Below are positions 33,884-42,943 of a stretch of 64,000 nucleotides of DNA, in pieces; position 1 is the first letter of the stretch; every line of letters begins with the position of its first letter. The position numbers were made by a program, and so were the translations under genes. Source of the stretch: Streptomyces sp. A3M-1-3 (GTDB lineage: Bacteria > Actinomycetota > Actinomycetes > Streptomycetales > Streptomycetaceae). The notes beneath the pieces were generated by a model that saw only the letters and a program-made list of their open reading frames with translations, was not told where the DNA came from and ran no database searches. Where the stretch lies: contig NZ_JANAVP010000007.1 of assembly GCF_024213665.1 (NCBI RefSeq), positions 186,001 through 250,000 on the forward strand. Reading direction: 5' to 3'.

Positions 33884-35734
33884 TCACGCCTGATGGAGGG
33901 GGTTGGGGACGGTTCCGTGGACGGCCGCGTGCGGCCTGGTCGGACGGTCGCGGTAGCCGTCAAGGTGGAGGCGGTTTCGGTTCAGGCAGAGCCGGTCGAT
34001 GCGGGGGGTGAGCAGATCGAAGATCTCGAACCGTTCCTTGAGCTCCGGGAAACGTGCCTGGTAGCGGAGGATCTCTGCCCGGACGAGCGACCAGAAAGCG
34101 GATTCCGGGACACCCAGTTGTTCCTCGCAGAGGGGCGCCAGGTAGCGGAAGACGCCGACGAAGAGCCCCGAGTGGATGAACTGGGGGAGGAAGGACGGCG
34201 GCTCGGTGAGCAGGATCTCCCGTACGTCGTCCGGCATGGACTCGTGTTCGGGCAGCGGCTCCGCGCTGACGTTCACGTCGTCCACGAAGTCCTTGACTGC
34301 GAGACGCACCGGCACATCCCGCTCGTCGAAGACGACGATCGCGTTCTCACCGTGCGGGGAGAAGACCGTGCCGTAGCGGTACAGGAAGTGGAGCAGCGGG
34401 GGGAGCAGCGCGGCGAAGAGGTGGCGCAGCCACACGTCGGGGGCGAGTCCCGAGCGGGCCACGAGCTCCGCGGTGAAGGCCCGGCCGTGGGGGTCGGTGT
34501 GGAGGAGGGAGGCCAGGGTGCGAGCCCGTTCGCCGGCCGCCAGCCGTGACGGCAGGGGTTCGCGCCAGATGGCACCGAGGAGCTCCCTGTACTGGTACGG
34601 GACCTCGGGGAGCGCGTCATAGACGGGGTGGGTGACGGTGACGGAGGCGATCTCGCCGAGCAGGATCACTCCGCACCCGTCGCTGAGGTACGGATCGGCG
34701 TCTCGCAGCGCGTGTACCCAAGCGGTGACCGCGGGTGCGGCGAGGGTGCGCTCGGTGGGCAGCCCACGCCATACGAGGGTGTTGAGTACCGAAAGCGGCA
34801 GCTTGACGGTGTGCCGGTCGGGCCGACTGGTGTTGAGGAAGGTCCGGATCGACTGCTGGGGCAGCCGCAGATCGTCGTCGGCCGGCAGCGGGACGATGGT
34901 GCCGCGGGCAAGGGCTTCGGCGAACAGCGGATGGACGATCTCGTCCCACTGCCAGGGGTGTACGGGCAGGTAGAGGTATCCGCGGGGGTCCAGTCCGCGC
35001 GCCCGGAGGACCTGGTCGAAGGCGGCTCGGGTGGGCGGATCGAGCTCGCGGGAGTAGAGCAGTTCGGCTTTGGTGAGGGCTCCGGTGCCGCGGTAGGCGG
35101 CGATCGAGGTGTGGGCCGCGATCCAGGGCAGGCGCTGGGGAGTGCGGGCTTCGGGCGCCCAGCGGGCGGTGTCGGTGCCGGAGAAGCCGAGGCGGCCCTT
35201 GTTGAGGACGAGCCAGGGGTGGCCGGTCTGGTGGCCTTCGAGTTCCGCGTAGTCGAGGTCGGCCAGTCGCTCGGCGGTCACGGCGGTGTGGTCGAGCCGG
35301 GCGTCGGCGCTGAGGGTGACGGTCAGTTCGCGGATCAGGTGGCCGAGGGTCGCTCCGTCCAGGCGGAGGAGGCGCCGGGCGAGGACCAGGAATCGGAGTG
35401 GGTCGCCGAAGGCGTCGGCTTCGCCGTCGGCCCGCTCCCGAAGGGTGATGCTCTGCGGATCGGCGAACCAGCTGCCGTAGGCGCCTCGGCGGGCCCGGAA
35501 GCTCAGCGTCCCGCCGTCGTCGAGCGCAAGGGTCCACCGGTCGCCGTCGGGTGTCTGTACGGGCTCGACGATCTCCTCGTATGCGAACTCGCCCAGCATC
35601 TTGGCGAGCAAGCGGCGTGCGGCTCGGTCCCAGGCGCCGCGGTTGAGCTCGGGCGGGGTCCGGGGCGGGAAGTGAGGCGGGGAGTGGGGCGCGGCGGGAT
35701 GTTCGGAGTCGGGGGTGGCAAGTGGATTCGGCAC
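33884..35734 (-). CDS. IucA/IucC-family siderophore synthetase (second of two)
   Basis: 616-residue NRPS-independent siderophore synthetase that condenses a carboxylate with an amine or alcohol using ATP. Family signatures: TGHPWLVLNKGRLGF, PVHPWQW, the triphosphate-binding KLPLSVLNT, and HGENAIVVF followed by KDFVDDVNVS. The C-terminal FhuF-like domain is present (LPQFIHSGLFVGVFRYLAPL). Last gene of the four-gene operon, 70 bp after the acetyltransferase. The GTG at 35734 has AAGGAG 5 nt upstream. Which NIS substrate class (A, B or C) applies cannot be read from sequence alone. Confidence 0.88.
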   Translation of the reverse strand: MPNPLATPDSEHPAAPHSPPHFPPRTPPELNRGAWDRAARRLLAKMLGEFAYEEIVEPVQTPDGDRWTLALDDGGTLSFRARRGAYGSWFADPQSITLRERADGEADAFGDPLRFLVLARRLLRLDGATLGHLIRELTVTLSADARLDHTAVTAERLADLDYAELEGHQTGHPWLVLNKGRLGFSGTDTARWAPEARTPQRLPWIAAHTSIAAYRGTGALTKAELLYSRELDPPTRAAFDQVLRARGLDPRGYLYLPVHPWQWDEIVHPLFAEALARGTIVPLPADDDLRLPQQSIRTFLNTSRPDRHTVKLPLSVLNTLVWRGLPTERTLAAPAVTAWVHALRDADPYLSDGCGVILLGEIASVTVTHPVYDALPEVPYQYRELLGAIWREPLPSRLAAGERARTLASLLHTDPHGRAFTAELVARSGLAPDVWLRHLFAALLPPLLHFLYRYGTVFSPHGENAIVVFDERDVPVRLAVKDFVDDVNVSAEPLPEHESMPDDVREILLTEPPSFLPQFIHSGLFVGVFRYLAPLCEEQLGVPESAFWSLVRAEILRYQARFPELKERFEIFDLLTPRIDRLCLNRNRLHLDGYRDRPTRPHAAVHGTVPNPLHQA

Positions 35735-35804
35735 GGGGACTCCTTGGGTGGAACCGATCGGGCGCGAGCGGTGTATCTAAGTCAGCGGTCCAAAAAAGGT
35801 CAGG

Positions 35805-36605
35805 TCATAGCAGGTTGCGCAGGGCCCGGTCGCGGACCATGAGCGCGGCCCGCTTGTCGGGGAGGTCCACTTCGGCGGAGAAGCGGAAGCCGGAGCTCAG
35901 GAAGGCTGAGATCGAGGGGGTGTTACGCAGGTCCGGTTCGGCTACGACGCGCGCGCAGCGGGGCCGGTTGTCCAGGACGAGGTCGGCGACAGTTCGCAGA
36001 AGGGTGGTGCCGAGGCCGCGGCCGCGGTCGGCGACACCGCCGATGAGGAGGTGGAGTCCGGTGTCGTGGGGACGGGCGGGGTAGTAGCGGGCAAGGGGGT
36101 CGAGATCAGCGCGGTAGATCTCCCAGTAGCTCATGGGGGTGCCGCCGAGCACGCCGAGGCAGGGGATGCTGCGGCCGTCCCCGTCGAGTTGGGTGCGCAG
36201 GTGGGCGGCGGTGACGGAATCCGGACCCGAGAGGTCCCAGAACGCGGCGACCGCGGGGTCGTTCATCCAGCGGCAGATGATCGGCAGATCACGGTCGATC
36301 CGCACCGGGACGAGCTGGAAGACACCGGCCGGGGTGGCGGCGGGTCCCCAGTCAGCCGGGGAGTCGAGAAGGTCGGCCTCGGCGAGGTGGGGCAGGCCGG
36401 CTGCCGTACCGAGGGGGCCGGCGCCGGGGGCGGACCGCTTCGGAACCGTCAGGGCCTCTTCGTCGAAGAGGGTCAGGCCCGGGAGGAGTTCGTCGGTGAG
36501 TACGTCGCCGTCGGGCAGCCGGAAGTCCAGGGTGTCCTCGGCGCCTGAGTCCGTATCGGGTCCGGGGCCGGCGCCGGCGTCTGTGCTCGCATCGGTGGGA
36601 GGCAC
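35805..36605 (-). CDS. GNAT acetyltransferase of the IucB/RhbD siderophore type
   Basis: 266-residue protein. About 85 N-terminal residues are variable, with a beta-rich piece (LDFRLPDGDVLTDELLPGL). A GNAT domain follows in the form seen in siderophore N-acyltransferases (VRIDRDLPIICRWMNDPAVA, MSYWEIYRADLDPLARYY, GGVADRGRGLGTTLLRTVAD with the acyl-CoA loop). Such enzymes acetylate a (hydroxyl)amine of the siderophore arm. No N-hydroxylase is encoded nearby. GTG start at 36605 after AGGAGAG. It lies 42 bp after the first IucA/IucC gene. Confidence 0.82.
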   Translation of the reverse strand: MPPTDASTDAGAGPGPDTDSGAEDTLDFRLPDGDVLTDELLPGLTLFDEEALTVPKRSAPGAGPLGTAAGLPHLAEADLLDSPADWGPAATPAGVFQLVPVRIDRDLPIICRWMNDPAVAAFWDLSGPDSVTAAHLRTQLDGDGRSIPCLGVLGGTPMSYWEIYRADLDPLARYYPARPHDTGLHLLIGGVADRGRGLGTTLLRTVADLVLDNRPRCARVVAEPDLRNTPSISAFLSSGFRFSAEVDLPDKRAALMVRDRALRNLL

Positions 36606-36647
36606 GGAGAGGCTCTCCTCTCTGCAGATCGGACGGGTCGTGAGCCG

Positions 36648-38558
36648 TCAGTCGTGAAGGGGGTTGGTGATGGTGACGTAGACGGACTGGGTGTCGACCG
36701 GGCCGACGAGTTCGTCGAGGCCGTGCAGCCGGGTCATCAGGTTGGCCTTGCAGCGCAGCTGTGGACTCTCCAGGAGTTGTGCCGGCAGCGGGGAGCCCAG
36801 CGCGGCCGCCTTTCCGAGGAACCTGCGGAAGGCCGCGATCAGGACGCGTTCGTCGGCGAGACGCTGGGCGCCGAACGCTCCGATCAGCCCGAGCACGTTG
36901 TTGATGCCGAGGTAGTAGGCGAAGCGTTCGTCGGTGACGGCGTCGGAGACGAAGGTGTCGCTGGCTGCGCCGATGCCGGGCAGCCGGCGGTCGAGGTCGG
37001 CCCGGTGGGACTCGCGGAAGTAGTAGCCCTGGTTGTCCCGGTAGCGGCCGCCGACGGGCCAGCCGTGGGGGTCGAGGAGTACCAGGGTGTTCTGCTGGTG
37101 CGCTTCGAGGGCGACGCCAGCGGTGCCGTCCAGCCAGAGCACCGGCTGTACGACGTGATCGAGGTAGCGCATGAACCACTCGGCGGCGACGGCAGCGGTC
37201 GGCCGACCGGTGCTCGCGGCGAGCCGGCCCACGATGTCGGCGAGCCGGGAGTACATGCCGGGGCGGCCGGGCCAGGGACGCGGGGCACCGAGCCCGGCGA
37301 TGCAGACCGCGTCGTCCTCCGGGCGGAAGGGGTTGTGGCGCAGCAGCGCGTCGAGCCCCGGGACCGGTTCACCGTCCGGGGTGTCAACGGCGAGCCAGGC
37401 GGGATCGCGGACGATGTCGAAGCCGGGGTGTGCGGCCTGCCACTCCTCGGCGAGGCCGCCGCGGAGAAGTCGGTGGACCTCGACGCCTCGGTGCAGTTCC
37501 TTACGGAGGTTCTCCCTGCGGGAGTTGGTGATGCGTACGCCGAGGGAGAGCTTGAGCATCGCGGCGGCACCCGGCCGGTGCACGGTGCGGACGGAGGAGG
37601 TGGGATGCCAGGCGTCGCCGTGCGGGCCGAGATCGTGGAGGAGGCCGGCGTCGAGCAACGCGGCGACGGCGGGACGGTGCTTCAGCTCGCGGGCCTGCCA
37701 CGGGTGCAGCGGCAAGGGTGCGGTGCCGTCGGGGAGGGCGAGGTCCGAGGCCAGCCTCGCGAGGAGTTGCTCGGCGGGGACGGTGCGGCCGCGCTCGGTC
37801 CAGGCCGAGTCAGTGGCGAGTACGGACCGTTCGACAGCCATCCAGTGCAGCGGAAAGGAGCCGTACAACTCGGGTGAGTAGAGGCGCGTTTCGGTCTCGG
37901 AGAGGCCTTCACGGCTCTTGGGTGTCGGATGCAGGGGGTGGCCGAGCAGGAGGGACTGTTCCGCGGTGAGGAAGAGGTCCGAGGTGGCGGGAGCTTGGGG
38001 ACGGGTGCGCCGGTCGGCGATGAACTCGGCGGTGCGGCGCACTGAGTCGGACACCCGGCCGACGAGGTCGGCGCCGCCATGCCCGCCGGCTTCGCGCACG
38101 AGCAGCGCGGCGACGGTGACGGCGTCCACAACCGGAGCGTCCCGGGGGCCGCCCTCCAGAGCGGGGGTGCCGAACCGGTGCCAGCCGGTGTCCGACCAAT
38201 GCCGGACGGGCACGAGGAGCGCGGTTCCGCTGGCGGCGAGTTGGATTCGCAGGGTGGGCCCGTCCGGCCGCAGGAGGTCGTTCTCCCGGGTCCAGCAGCG
38301 CAGCAGGTTCTCCACCGCGGCGGCCTCGGCGGCGGAGGACGGCTCGGGGTTGTCGAGGGGGTCCGGCCCGAGGGGCAGGTCAGTGAGGCGGGTTGCGCCG
38401 GAGCCTGGCGTGCTCGGCTCGCCGCCGCGGCCCGACTTCTGCCGGGGCACCGTCGCCGGCCCGGCCGTCTCGGGGCTCTGGGCGCCACTCGGACCGTGGT
38501 GGGGGGCGGTGGGGTGGCCGTCGGCCGGAGTCTGCTCGGGGGCGGGGATGGAGTTCAC
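36648..38558 (-). CDS. IucA/IucC-family siderophore synthetase (first of two)
   Basis: 636-residue NIS synthetase. Residues 1-75 are a Pro/Gly-rich extension. The catalytic core has LLGHPLHPTPKSREGLS, PLPLHPWQ, MLKLSLGVRITNSRRENLRK and ALEAHQQNTLVLLDPHGW; the C-terminal FhuF-like part follows. With the other synthetase it could build a symmetrical citrate-centred molecule in two steps, as IucA/IucC do for aerobactin. The GTG at 38558 follows AAGGA and lies 29 bp after the aminotransferase gene. The frame stays open far upstream, antisense-like and without signals. Confidence 0.88.
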   Translation of the reverse strand: MNSIPAPEQTPADGHPTAPHHGPSGAQSPETAGPATVPRQKSGRGGEPSTPGSGATRLTDLPLGPDPLDNPEPSSAAEAAAVENLLRCWTRENDLLRPDGPTLRIQLAASGTALLVPVRHWSDTGWHRFGTPALEGGPRDAPVVDAVTVAALLVREAGGHGGADLVGRVSDSVRRTAEFIADRRTRPQAPATSDLFLTAEQSLLLGHPLHPTPKSREGLSETETRLYSPELYGSFPLHWMAVERSVLATDSAWTERGRTVPAEQLLARLASDLALPDGTAPLPLHPWQARELKHRPAVAALLDAGLLHDLGPHGDAWHPTSSVRTVHRPGAAAMLKLSLGVRITNSRRENLRKELHRGVEVHRLLRGGLAEEWQAAHPGFDIVRDPAWLAVDTPDGEPVPGLDALLRHNPFRPEDDAVCIAGLGAPRPWPGRPGMYSRLADIVGRLAASTGRPTAAVAAEWFMRYLDHVVQPVLWLDGTAGVALEAHQQNTLVLLDPHGWPVGGRYRDNQGYYFRESHRADLDRRLPGIGAASDTFVSDAVTDERFAYYLGINNVLGLIGAFGAQRLADERVLIAAFRRFLGKAAALGSPLPAQLLESPQLRCKANLMTRLHGLDELVGPVDTQSVYVTITNPLHD

Positions 38559-38587
38559 GGAGGTCTTCCTTGTGAGGGTGTCCGGGT

Positions 38588-39970
38588 TCAGTGCGACAGC
38601 CCGGGTTGTTCGAGGCGGTACGGAGTGCGTTCGGCGGCGGCGAGGGCGTCGGCGAGCCGGTCGAGGACCGCCGTGGCCTGTTCGTCGGTGAGGGTGAGGG
38701 GAGGCAGCAGACGTACGACGCTGGAGTGACGGCCGCCGAGTTCGACGATGAGGCCGCGCCGCAGGCACTCCTGCTGGACCGCGGCGGCGAGGGCCGGCGA
38801 GGCCGGGGCGGGCGCGCGGCCGGTGGGGTCCTGTGCCTCGGGGTCGACGAGTTCGACACCGATCATGAGGCCGCGACCGCGGACGTCCCCGATGCACGGA
38901 TGCTGTGCGGCCAGCCCCTGGAGCTGGCCGAGCATCCGCGCCCCGAGGGTGGCCGCGCGGTCGGCGAGACGGTTCTCCCGTACGTATGCGAGGGTCGCCG
39001 CTCCCGCCGCCATGGCGAGCTGGTTGCCGCGGAAGGTGCCGGCGTGGGCTCCGGGCCCCCAGGCGTCCAGATCGGAGCGGTAGACCACGACGGCCAGCGG
39101 GAGGCTGCCGCCGATGGCCTTGGACAGGACCATCACATCGGGAACGATGCCGCTGTGCTCGACCGCCCAGAAGGCGCCGGTCCTGCCGACGCCGGTCTGT
39201 ACCTCGTCGGCAATGAGCGGAACGGAGCGGTCCGCGGTGATCTCGCGCATCCGGCGCAGCCAGTTGTCGGGCGCCGGGATCACGCCGCCCTCGCCCTGCA
39301 CGGGTTCGAGGATCATCCCGGCCGGGGCGGGTACGCCGCCCTTGGGGTCGTCGAGCAGGCTCTCGGTCCAGCGGGCGGAGAGTTCGGCACCGCGTTCGCC
39401 GCCCACTCCGTACGGGCAGCGGTAGTTCTGCGGGTAGGGCAGGCGGGTCACCCGCACGTCCTCGGCGCCGCCGGAGGCGGCGAGGGCTCCTGCCGTCATC
39501 CCGTGGTACGCACCGGTGAAGGCGAGGATGCCGCTGCGCCCGGTTGCGGTGCGGACCAGCTTGAGGGCCGCCTCGACGGCATCCGTACCGGCCGGTCCGC
39601 AGAACTGCACCCGTGCGTTGTCGGCGAGTTGGCGGGGAAGTGTCGAGAACAGCTCGGTGGTGAAGGCGTCCTTGACCGGCGTGGCGAGATCCAGGACGTG
39701 CAGCGGAGCCCCGGAGTCGATGACCTTCCTGATCGCCTCCAGGACCACGGGGTGGTTGTGGCCGAGCGCCAGCGTCCCCGCGCCGGAGAGGCAGTCCAGA
39801 TAGCGCCGCCCGTCCGCCCCCTCGATCGTCAGGCCCCGCGCGCGCACCGGCACGATGGGCAGTGACCGCGCGTAGGTCCGGGCTGCCGATTCGCGCAGGG
39901 ACTGCCGCCGCAGGATGCCCTCGTGCACGGCGGTCGGCGCCGCCTGAGCGGCAGTCTCGGTCACGGCCAC
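38588..39970 (-). CDS. Diaminobutyrate-2-oxoglutarate aminotransferase-type enzyme
   Basis: 460-residue class III PLP aminotransferase: [53 protein letters not shown], the cofactor Asp in [12 protein letters not shown], and the Schiff-base Lys in [11 protein letters not shown]. The sequence resembles the 2,4-diaminobutyrate aminotransferases that open siderophore pathways such as rhizobactin (RhbA), supplying the diamine. First gene of the operon. The GTG at 39970 has GGGAGG upstream. No consensus iron box (TTAGGTTAGGCTAACCTAA type) was seen in the 256 bp upstream. Confidence 0.85.
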   Translation of the reverse strand: MAVTETAAQAAPTAVHEGILRRQSLRESAARTYARSLPIVPVRARGLTIEGADGRRYLDCLSGAGTLALGHNHPVVLEAIRKVIDSGAPLHVLDLATPVKDAFTTELFSTLPRQLADNARVQFCGPAGTDAVEAALKLVRTATGRSGILAFTGAYHGMTAGALAASGGAEDVRVTRLPYPQNYRCPYGVGGERGAELSARWTESLLDDPKGGVPAPAGMILEPVQGEGGVIPAPDNWLRRMREITADRSVPLIADEVQTGVGRTGAFWAVEHSGIVPDVMVLSKAIGGSLPLAVVVYRSDLDAWGPGAHAGTFRGNQLAMAAGAATLAYVRENRLADRAATLGARMLGQLQGLAAQHPCIGDVRGRGLMIGVELVDPEAQDPTGRAPAPASPALAAAVQQECLRRGLIVELGGRHSSVVRLLPPLTLTDEQATAVLDRLADALAAAERTPYRLEQPGLSH

Positions 39971-40226
39971 GGCTGTTGGTCCTCCCGCGGTGGTTGCTGT
40001 TCGAACATGAACGCTGTCCTGGTGTCCCCCGTACGTACCAACGACGCCGACGGCGGCGGATCACGGGTCAGCCGGAAGATCTTGCGGGAACGGAACCGCG
40101 GCCCTGCCCGTCGCCGTCCCCATCGGCACCGGCATAGTGGGGGGCTGCACTCCGGGGCCCACCGCTCGGACGCCGGCGTGAGCAACGAGTTCGCTTCAGC
40201 TTTCGAAGTCCCAGGGGGATCAAGAC

Positions 40227-41447
40227 ATGCGACCCATACGCCCGGCTTTCGCTGCCCGACGCGGGAGGAGCGCGCGTCGCAGAAGCCCCGTGCGTGCGGC
40301 CGTCGGCCTTTCCGCCGTGCTCGCCCTGACCGTCACCGCCTGCGGTCCGGGGGAGGACAACGCCGGCGGCCCGCCGTCCGCCTCCGCGAGCCAGTCGGCC
40401 GACGGCAAGATCACCATCCCGGACGACCTGAAGGACCGGCTCAAGGAGCACGGTGTCGACCTGGACAAGTGGAAGAACGGCGCCTGGAAGAACTGGGACA
40501 AGGACGACTGGCTGCGCGAGGCCGGCGACTACATCAACCCGATCATCGAGGACCTCTGGGACCCGGACCGGATGCGTGACGCCGAGCAGCCCGACAAGCC
40601 GGTCGAGGAGGAGGACCTGTCCGGCGACCAGGGCAAGACCGACCCGACGCCGGCGCCGGTGAAGGCGAAGGCCGTCAATCCGCCGTACCACGGCAGTGTT
40701 CCCGAGGCCGGGAAGGTCTTCTTCGACGGTCCCGAGGGCTCCATGGTCTGCTCCGCGACCGTCGTCAAGGACCCGGCGCACCCGGGCAAGTCCAACATGG
40801 TGTGGACGGCCGGCCACTGCGTGCACGCCGGCAGGAACGGCGGCTGGTACCGCAACATCGCGTTCGTCCCCTCATACAACGATGCAGGCAAGTCCGCGGC
40901 GGAACTGCCGGGTGCCAAGCGCGAGCAGGTCGCCCCTTACGGCGTGTGGTGGGGTGACTGGGCGCAGACCTCGGAGCAGTGGATCTCGCAGGGCGGCCCG
41001 ACCGGTGGCCAGGGCGCGCCGTACGACTTCGCGGTGCTGCACGTCACCCCGGAGAAGGGCAGCGGCGGCAAGTCGCTGGAGGAGACGGTCGGTTCGGCGG
41101 TGCCGGTGGAGTTCAACGCTCCGGCCGTGCAGCAGGTCAGCCGCATCACCGCCACCGGCTACCCGGCCGCGCCGCCCTTCGACGGGCAGCAGCAGTTCCA
41201 GTGCGCCGACCGGCCGGGTCGTCTGTCGCTGAACGCCACCGATCCGACGATGTACCGCATCGGCTGCACCATGACCGGCGGTTCGTCGGGCGGAGGCTGG
41301 TTGGCGACCGGCCGGGACGGCAAGCCGGCCCTGGTGTCCAACACCTCCATCGGCCCGGTGACGGCCGGTTGGCTGGCGGGCCCGCGGCTGGGCCAGGAGG
41401 CCAGGGGCATCTACGACGCGGTCAGCGAGAAGTTCGCCGGTCAGTAG
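40227..41447 (+). CDS. Trypsin-like serine protease lipoprotein, intact copy
   Basis: 406-residue exported protein. A twin-Arg-rich N-region and hydrophobic segment end in LTVTACGPG, a lipobox with the acylated Cys. A conserved family segment follows (LDKWKNGAWKNWDKDDWLRE), then an S1-like domain with His (WTAGHCVHA), Asp (APYDFAVLHV) and Ser (CTMTGGSSGGGWL). The C-terminus is GPRLGQEARGIYD near the end. The substrate is unknown. ATG at 40227 after AGGGGGAT. A damaged tandem paralogue follows 132 bp downstream. Confidence 0.85.
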   Translation: MRPIRPAFAARRGRSARRRSPVRAAVGLSAVLALTVTACGPGEDNAGGPPSASASQSADGKITIPDDLKDRLKEHGVDLDKWKNGAWKNWDKDDWLREAGDYINPIIEDLWDPDRMRDAEQPDKPVEEEDLSGDQGKTDPTPAPVKAKAVNPPYHGSVPEAGKVFFDGPEGSMVCSATVVKDPAHPGKSNMVWTAGHCVHAGRNGGWYRNIAFVPSYNDAGKSAAELPGAKREQVAPYGVWWGDWAQTSEQWISQGGPTGGQGAPYDFAVLHVTPEKGSGGKSLEETVGSAVPVEFNAPAVQQVSRITATGYPAAPPFDGQQQFQCADRPGRLSLNATDPTMYRIGCTMTGGSSGGGWLATGRDGKPALVSNTSIGPVTAGWLAGPRLGQEARGIYDAVSEKFAGQ

Positions 41448-41579
41448 CCGGTGACGGACCGGGGTCCCGCACGCCGACGGCGGGTGGGACCCCGTGTCTC
41501 TGCCTCACAACTTCACAGGCGTAGTGGGGTGTTGCGTTTCCGGTCGGCCCACGGGTTCGCCCGAAAACGTGACACGTTC

Positions 41580-42562
41580 ATGACGCAAGAGAAGAACCTA
41601 TCGGGGGCCATACGTCCGCTGCTGGCCGGCACCGGCCTCGCCGCGGCACTGGCGCTCACCGCCACCGCCTGTGGTCCCACCGAGGACAAGGCGAGCGACA
41701 GGACAGGCGACTCGGCTTCCACACCGGCCGGCAAGGAAGGCGGCGCCGATGTCGCCGACCTGGCCGACCAGCTGAAGCAGCACGGCATCGACCCGGACAA
41801 GTGGAAGAACGGCGCCTGGAAGAACTGGGACAAGGACGACTGGCTGCGCGAGGCCAAGGACTTCGTCAACCCGGTCATCGAGAACCTGTGGAAGCCCGAG
41901 CGGATGACGACGGCGAAGTCGCCGGCGAAGACGCTCGCCGCCGGTGACATCTCCGGCGACCAGGGCGTCACGGACCCGGAGCCGGCCCCGGTGACGGCCG
42001 AGGCCGAGGAGAAGCCGTACCACAAGAACGCGGCTCCGGTCGGGAAGGTCTTCTTCGACGCCCCCGAGGGCTCGATGGTCTGCTCCGCCACCGTCATCAA
42101 GGACCCGAAGAACCCGGGCAAGTCCAACCTGGTGTGGACCGCGGGGCACTGCGTGCACGCCGGGCAGTCGGGCGGCTGGTACCGCAACATCGCCTTCGCC
42201 CCCGCCTACAACGATCTGGGCAAGTCCCCGGCCGAGCTGGAGAACGCCCAGCCGCAGGAAGTCGCGCCGTACGGCGTCCACTGGGCCGACTGGGTCTCGA
42301 CCTCCGGTGAGTGGATCTCCCAGGGCGGCCCGACCGGCGGCGAGGGTGCTCCGTACGACTACGCGGTGATGCACGTGAAGCCCGAGAAGGGCACCAAGTC
42401 GCTGGAGGAGACCGTCGGCGTGGCGCTGGAAGTCAACTTCGACGCCCCCGAGGCGCAGAGCATCTCCGCGATGGGCGCCTGGGGCTACCCGGCCGCCCCC
42501 GAACCTCGGGCTGACTCGCCGGTCCGCGGCAGGGGGAGGGTGCCCAGGAGATCTACTTCTGA
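41580..42562 (+). pseudogene. Second trypsin-like protease lipoprotein, catalytic Ser region deleted
   Basis: Tandem paralogue of the preceding gene. It keeps the lipobox (LTATACGPT), the DKWKNGAWKNWDKDDWLRE segment, the His (WTAGHCVHA) and Asp (APYDYAVMHV), but collinearity stops after WGYPAAP near 42500. About 190 bp that in the intact copy encodes the GGSSGGGW serine site is missing. The remaining C-terminus (LAGPRQGEGAQEIYF, stop at 42560-42562) is in another frame, and the Trp before it is a TGA at 42512-42514. The frame from the ATG runs on to 42596 and would give a 338-residue inactive protein. A deletion plus frameshift is the simplest reading. Confidence 0.8.
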
Positions 42563-42807
42563 TCTTGCGCAGCGCTCCCCCGTTCACGGGGGGTGAAGCG
42601 CATCCTTCGCCCCTGCGGCGCGGAGCGTCGCAACTCCCTGCTAGTGTGCGAACTCCCAGCAGCGATAACCAAGTTGCCGGAACACGGCAGATCACTGACC
42701 TGCCCGGCGGTCGGGAGGATCGTCGCCGGACGGACGCAAGCGCCGTCAAACCCGCCGGAGCAATCCAGGGGGGAATCTCCCGCCTTGCAGGCGGGAGAGA
42801 GCTTCAA
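42563..42807 (+). mobile_element. Remnant of an IS200/IS605-family element (left and right end structures)
   Basis: Directly after the protease pseudogene comes a left-end-like hairpin: CGCT-CCCCCG, TTCA, CGGGGG-GTGA-AGCG (42573-42600). The right side has the typical IS200/IS605 right end: GAATCTCCCGCC, loop, GGCGGGAGA (10-bp stem 42776-42798), ending in TCAA at 42804-42807, the usual right cleavage tetranucleotide. Translation just before it (such as AVKPAGAIQGGISRL) recalls the last residues of TnpB. No TnpA or full TnpB is present, so it is a dead or non-autonomous fragment of about 240 bp. The exact left boundary is not determined. Confidence 0.65.
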
Positions 42808-42857
42808 ACCACGATGAGCGACAAGTCTCGCCGACCGGTAAGGCCGGAGCCTGCCCG

Positions 42858-42915
42858 CAGCAAGACCGAAGGCCCGCCCCCTCGGGTGAGAGGGGGCGGG
42901 CCTTCGGTCTTGCTG
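42858..42915. terminator. Very long terminator hairpin downstream of hflX
   Basis: A perfect 26-bp stem (42858-42883 with 42890-42915; the left arm begins CAGCAAGACCGAAGG and ends GCCCCCTC) with a GGGTGA loop, 29 bp after the hflX stop. It isolates hflX from the IS remnant and is among the longest perfect hairpins in the window. Confidence 0.85.
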
Positions 42916-42943
42916 TTCAGTTGTCCCGCGAGCCCGCGAGCGG

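Noticed and set aside
42563..42943. Functional TnpB/omegaRNA system
   Set aside because: The right-end hairpin is clear, but there is no TnpB open frame with catalytic motifs and no TnpA. Only an end remnant is supported.
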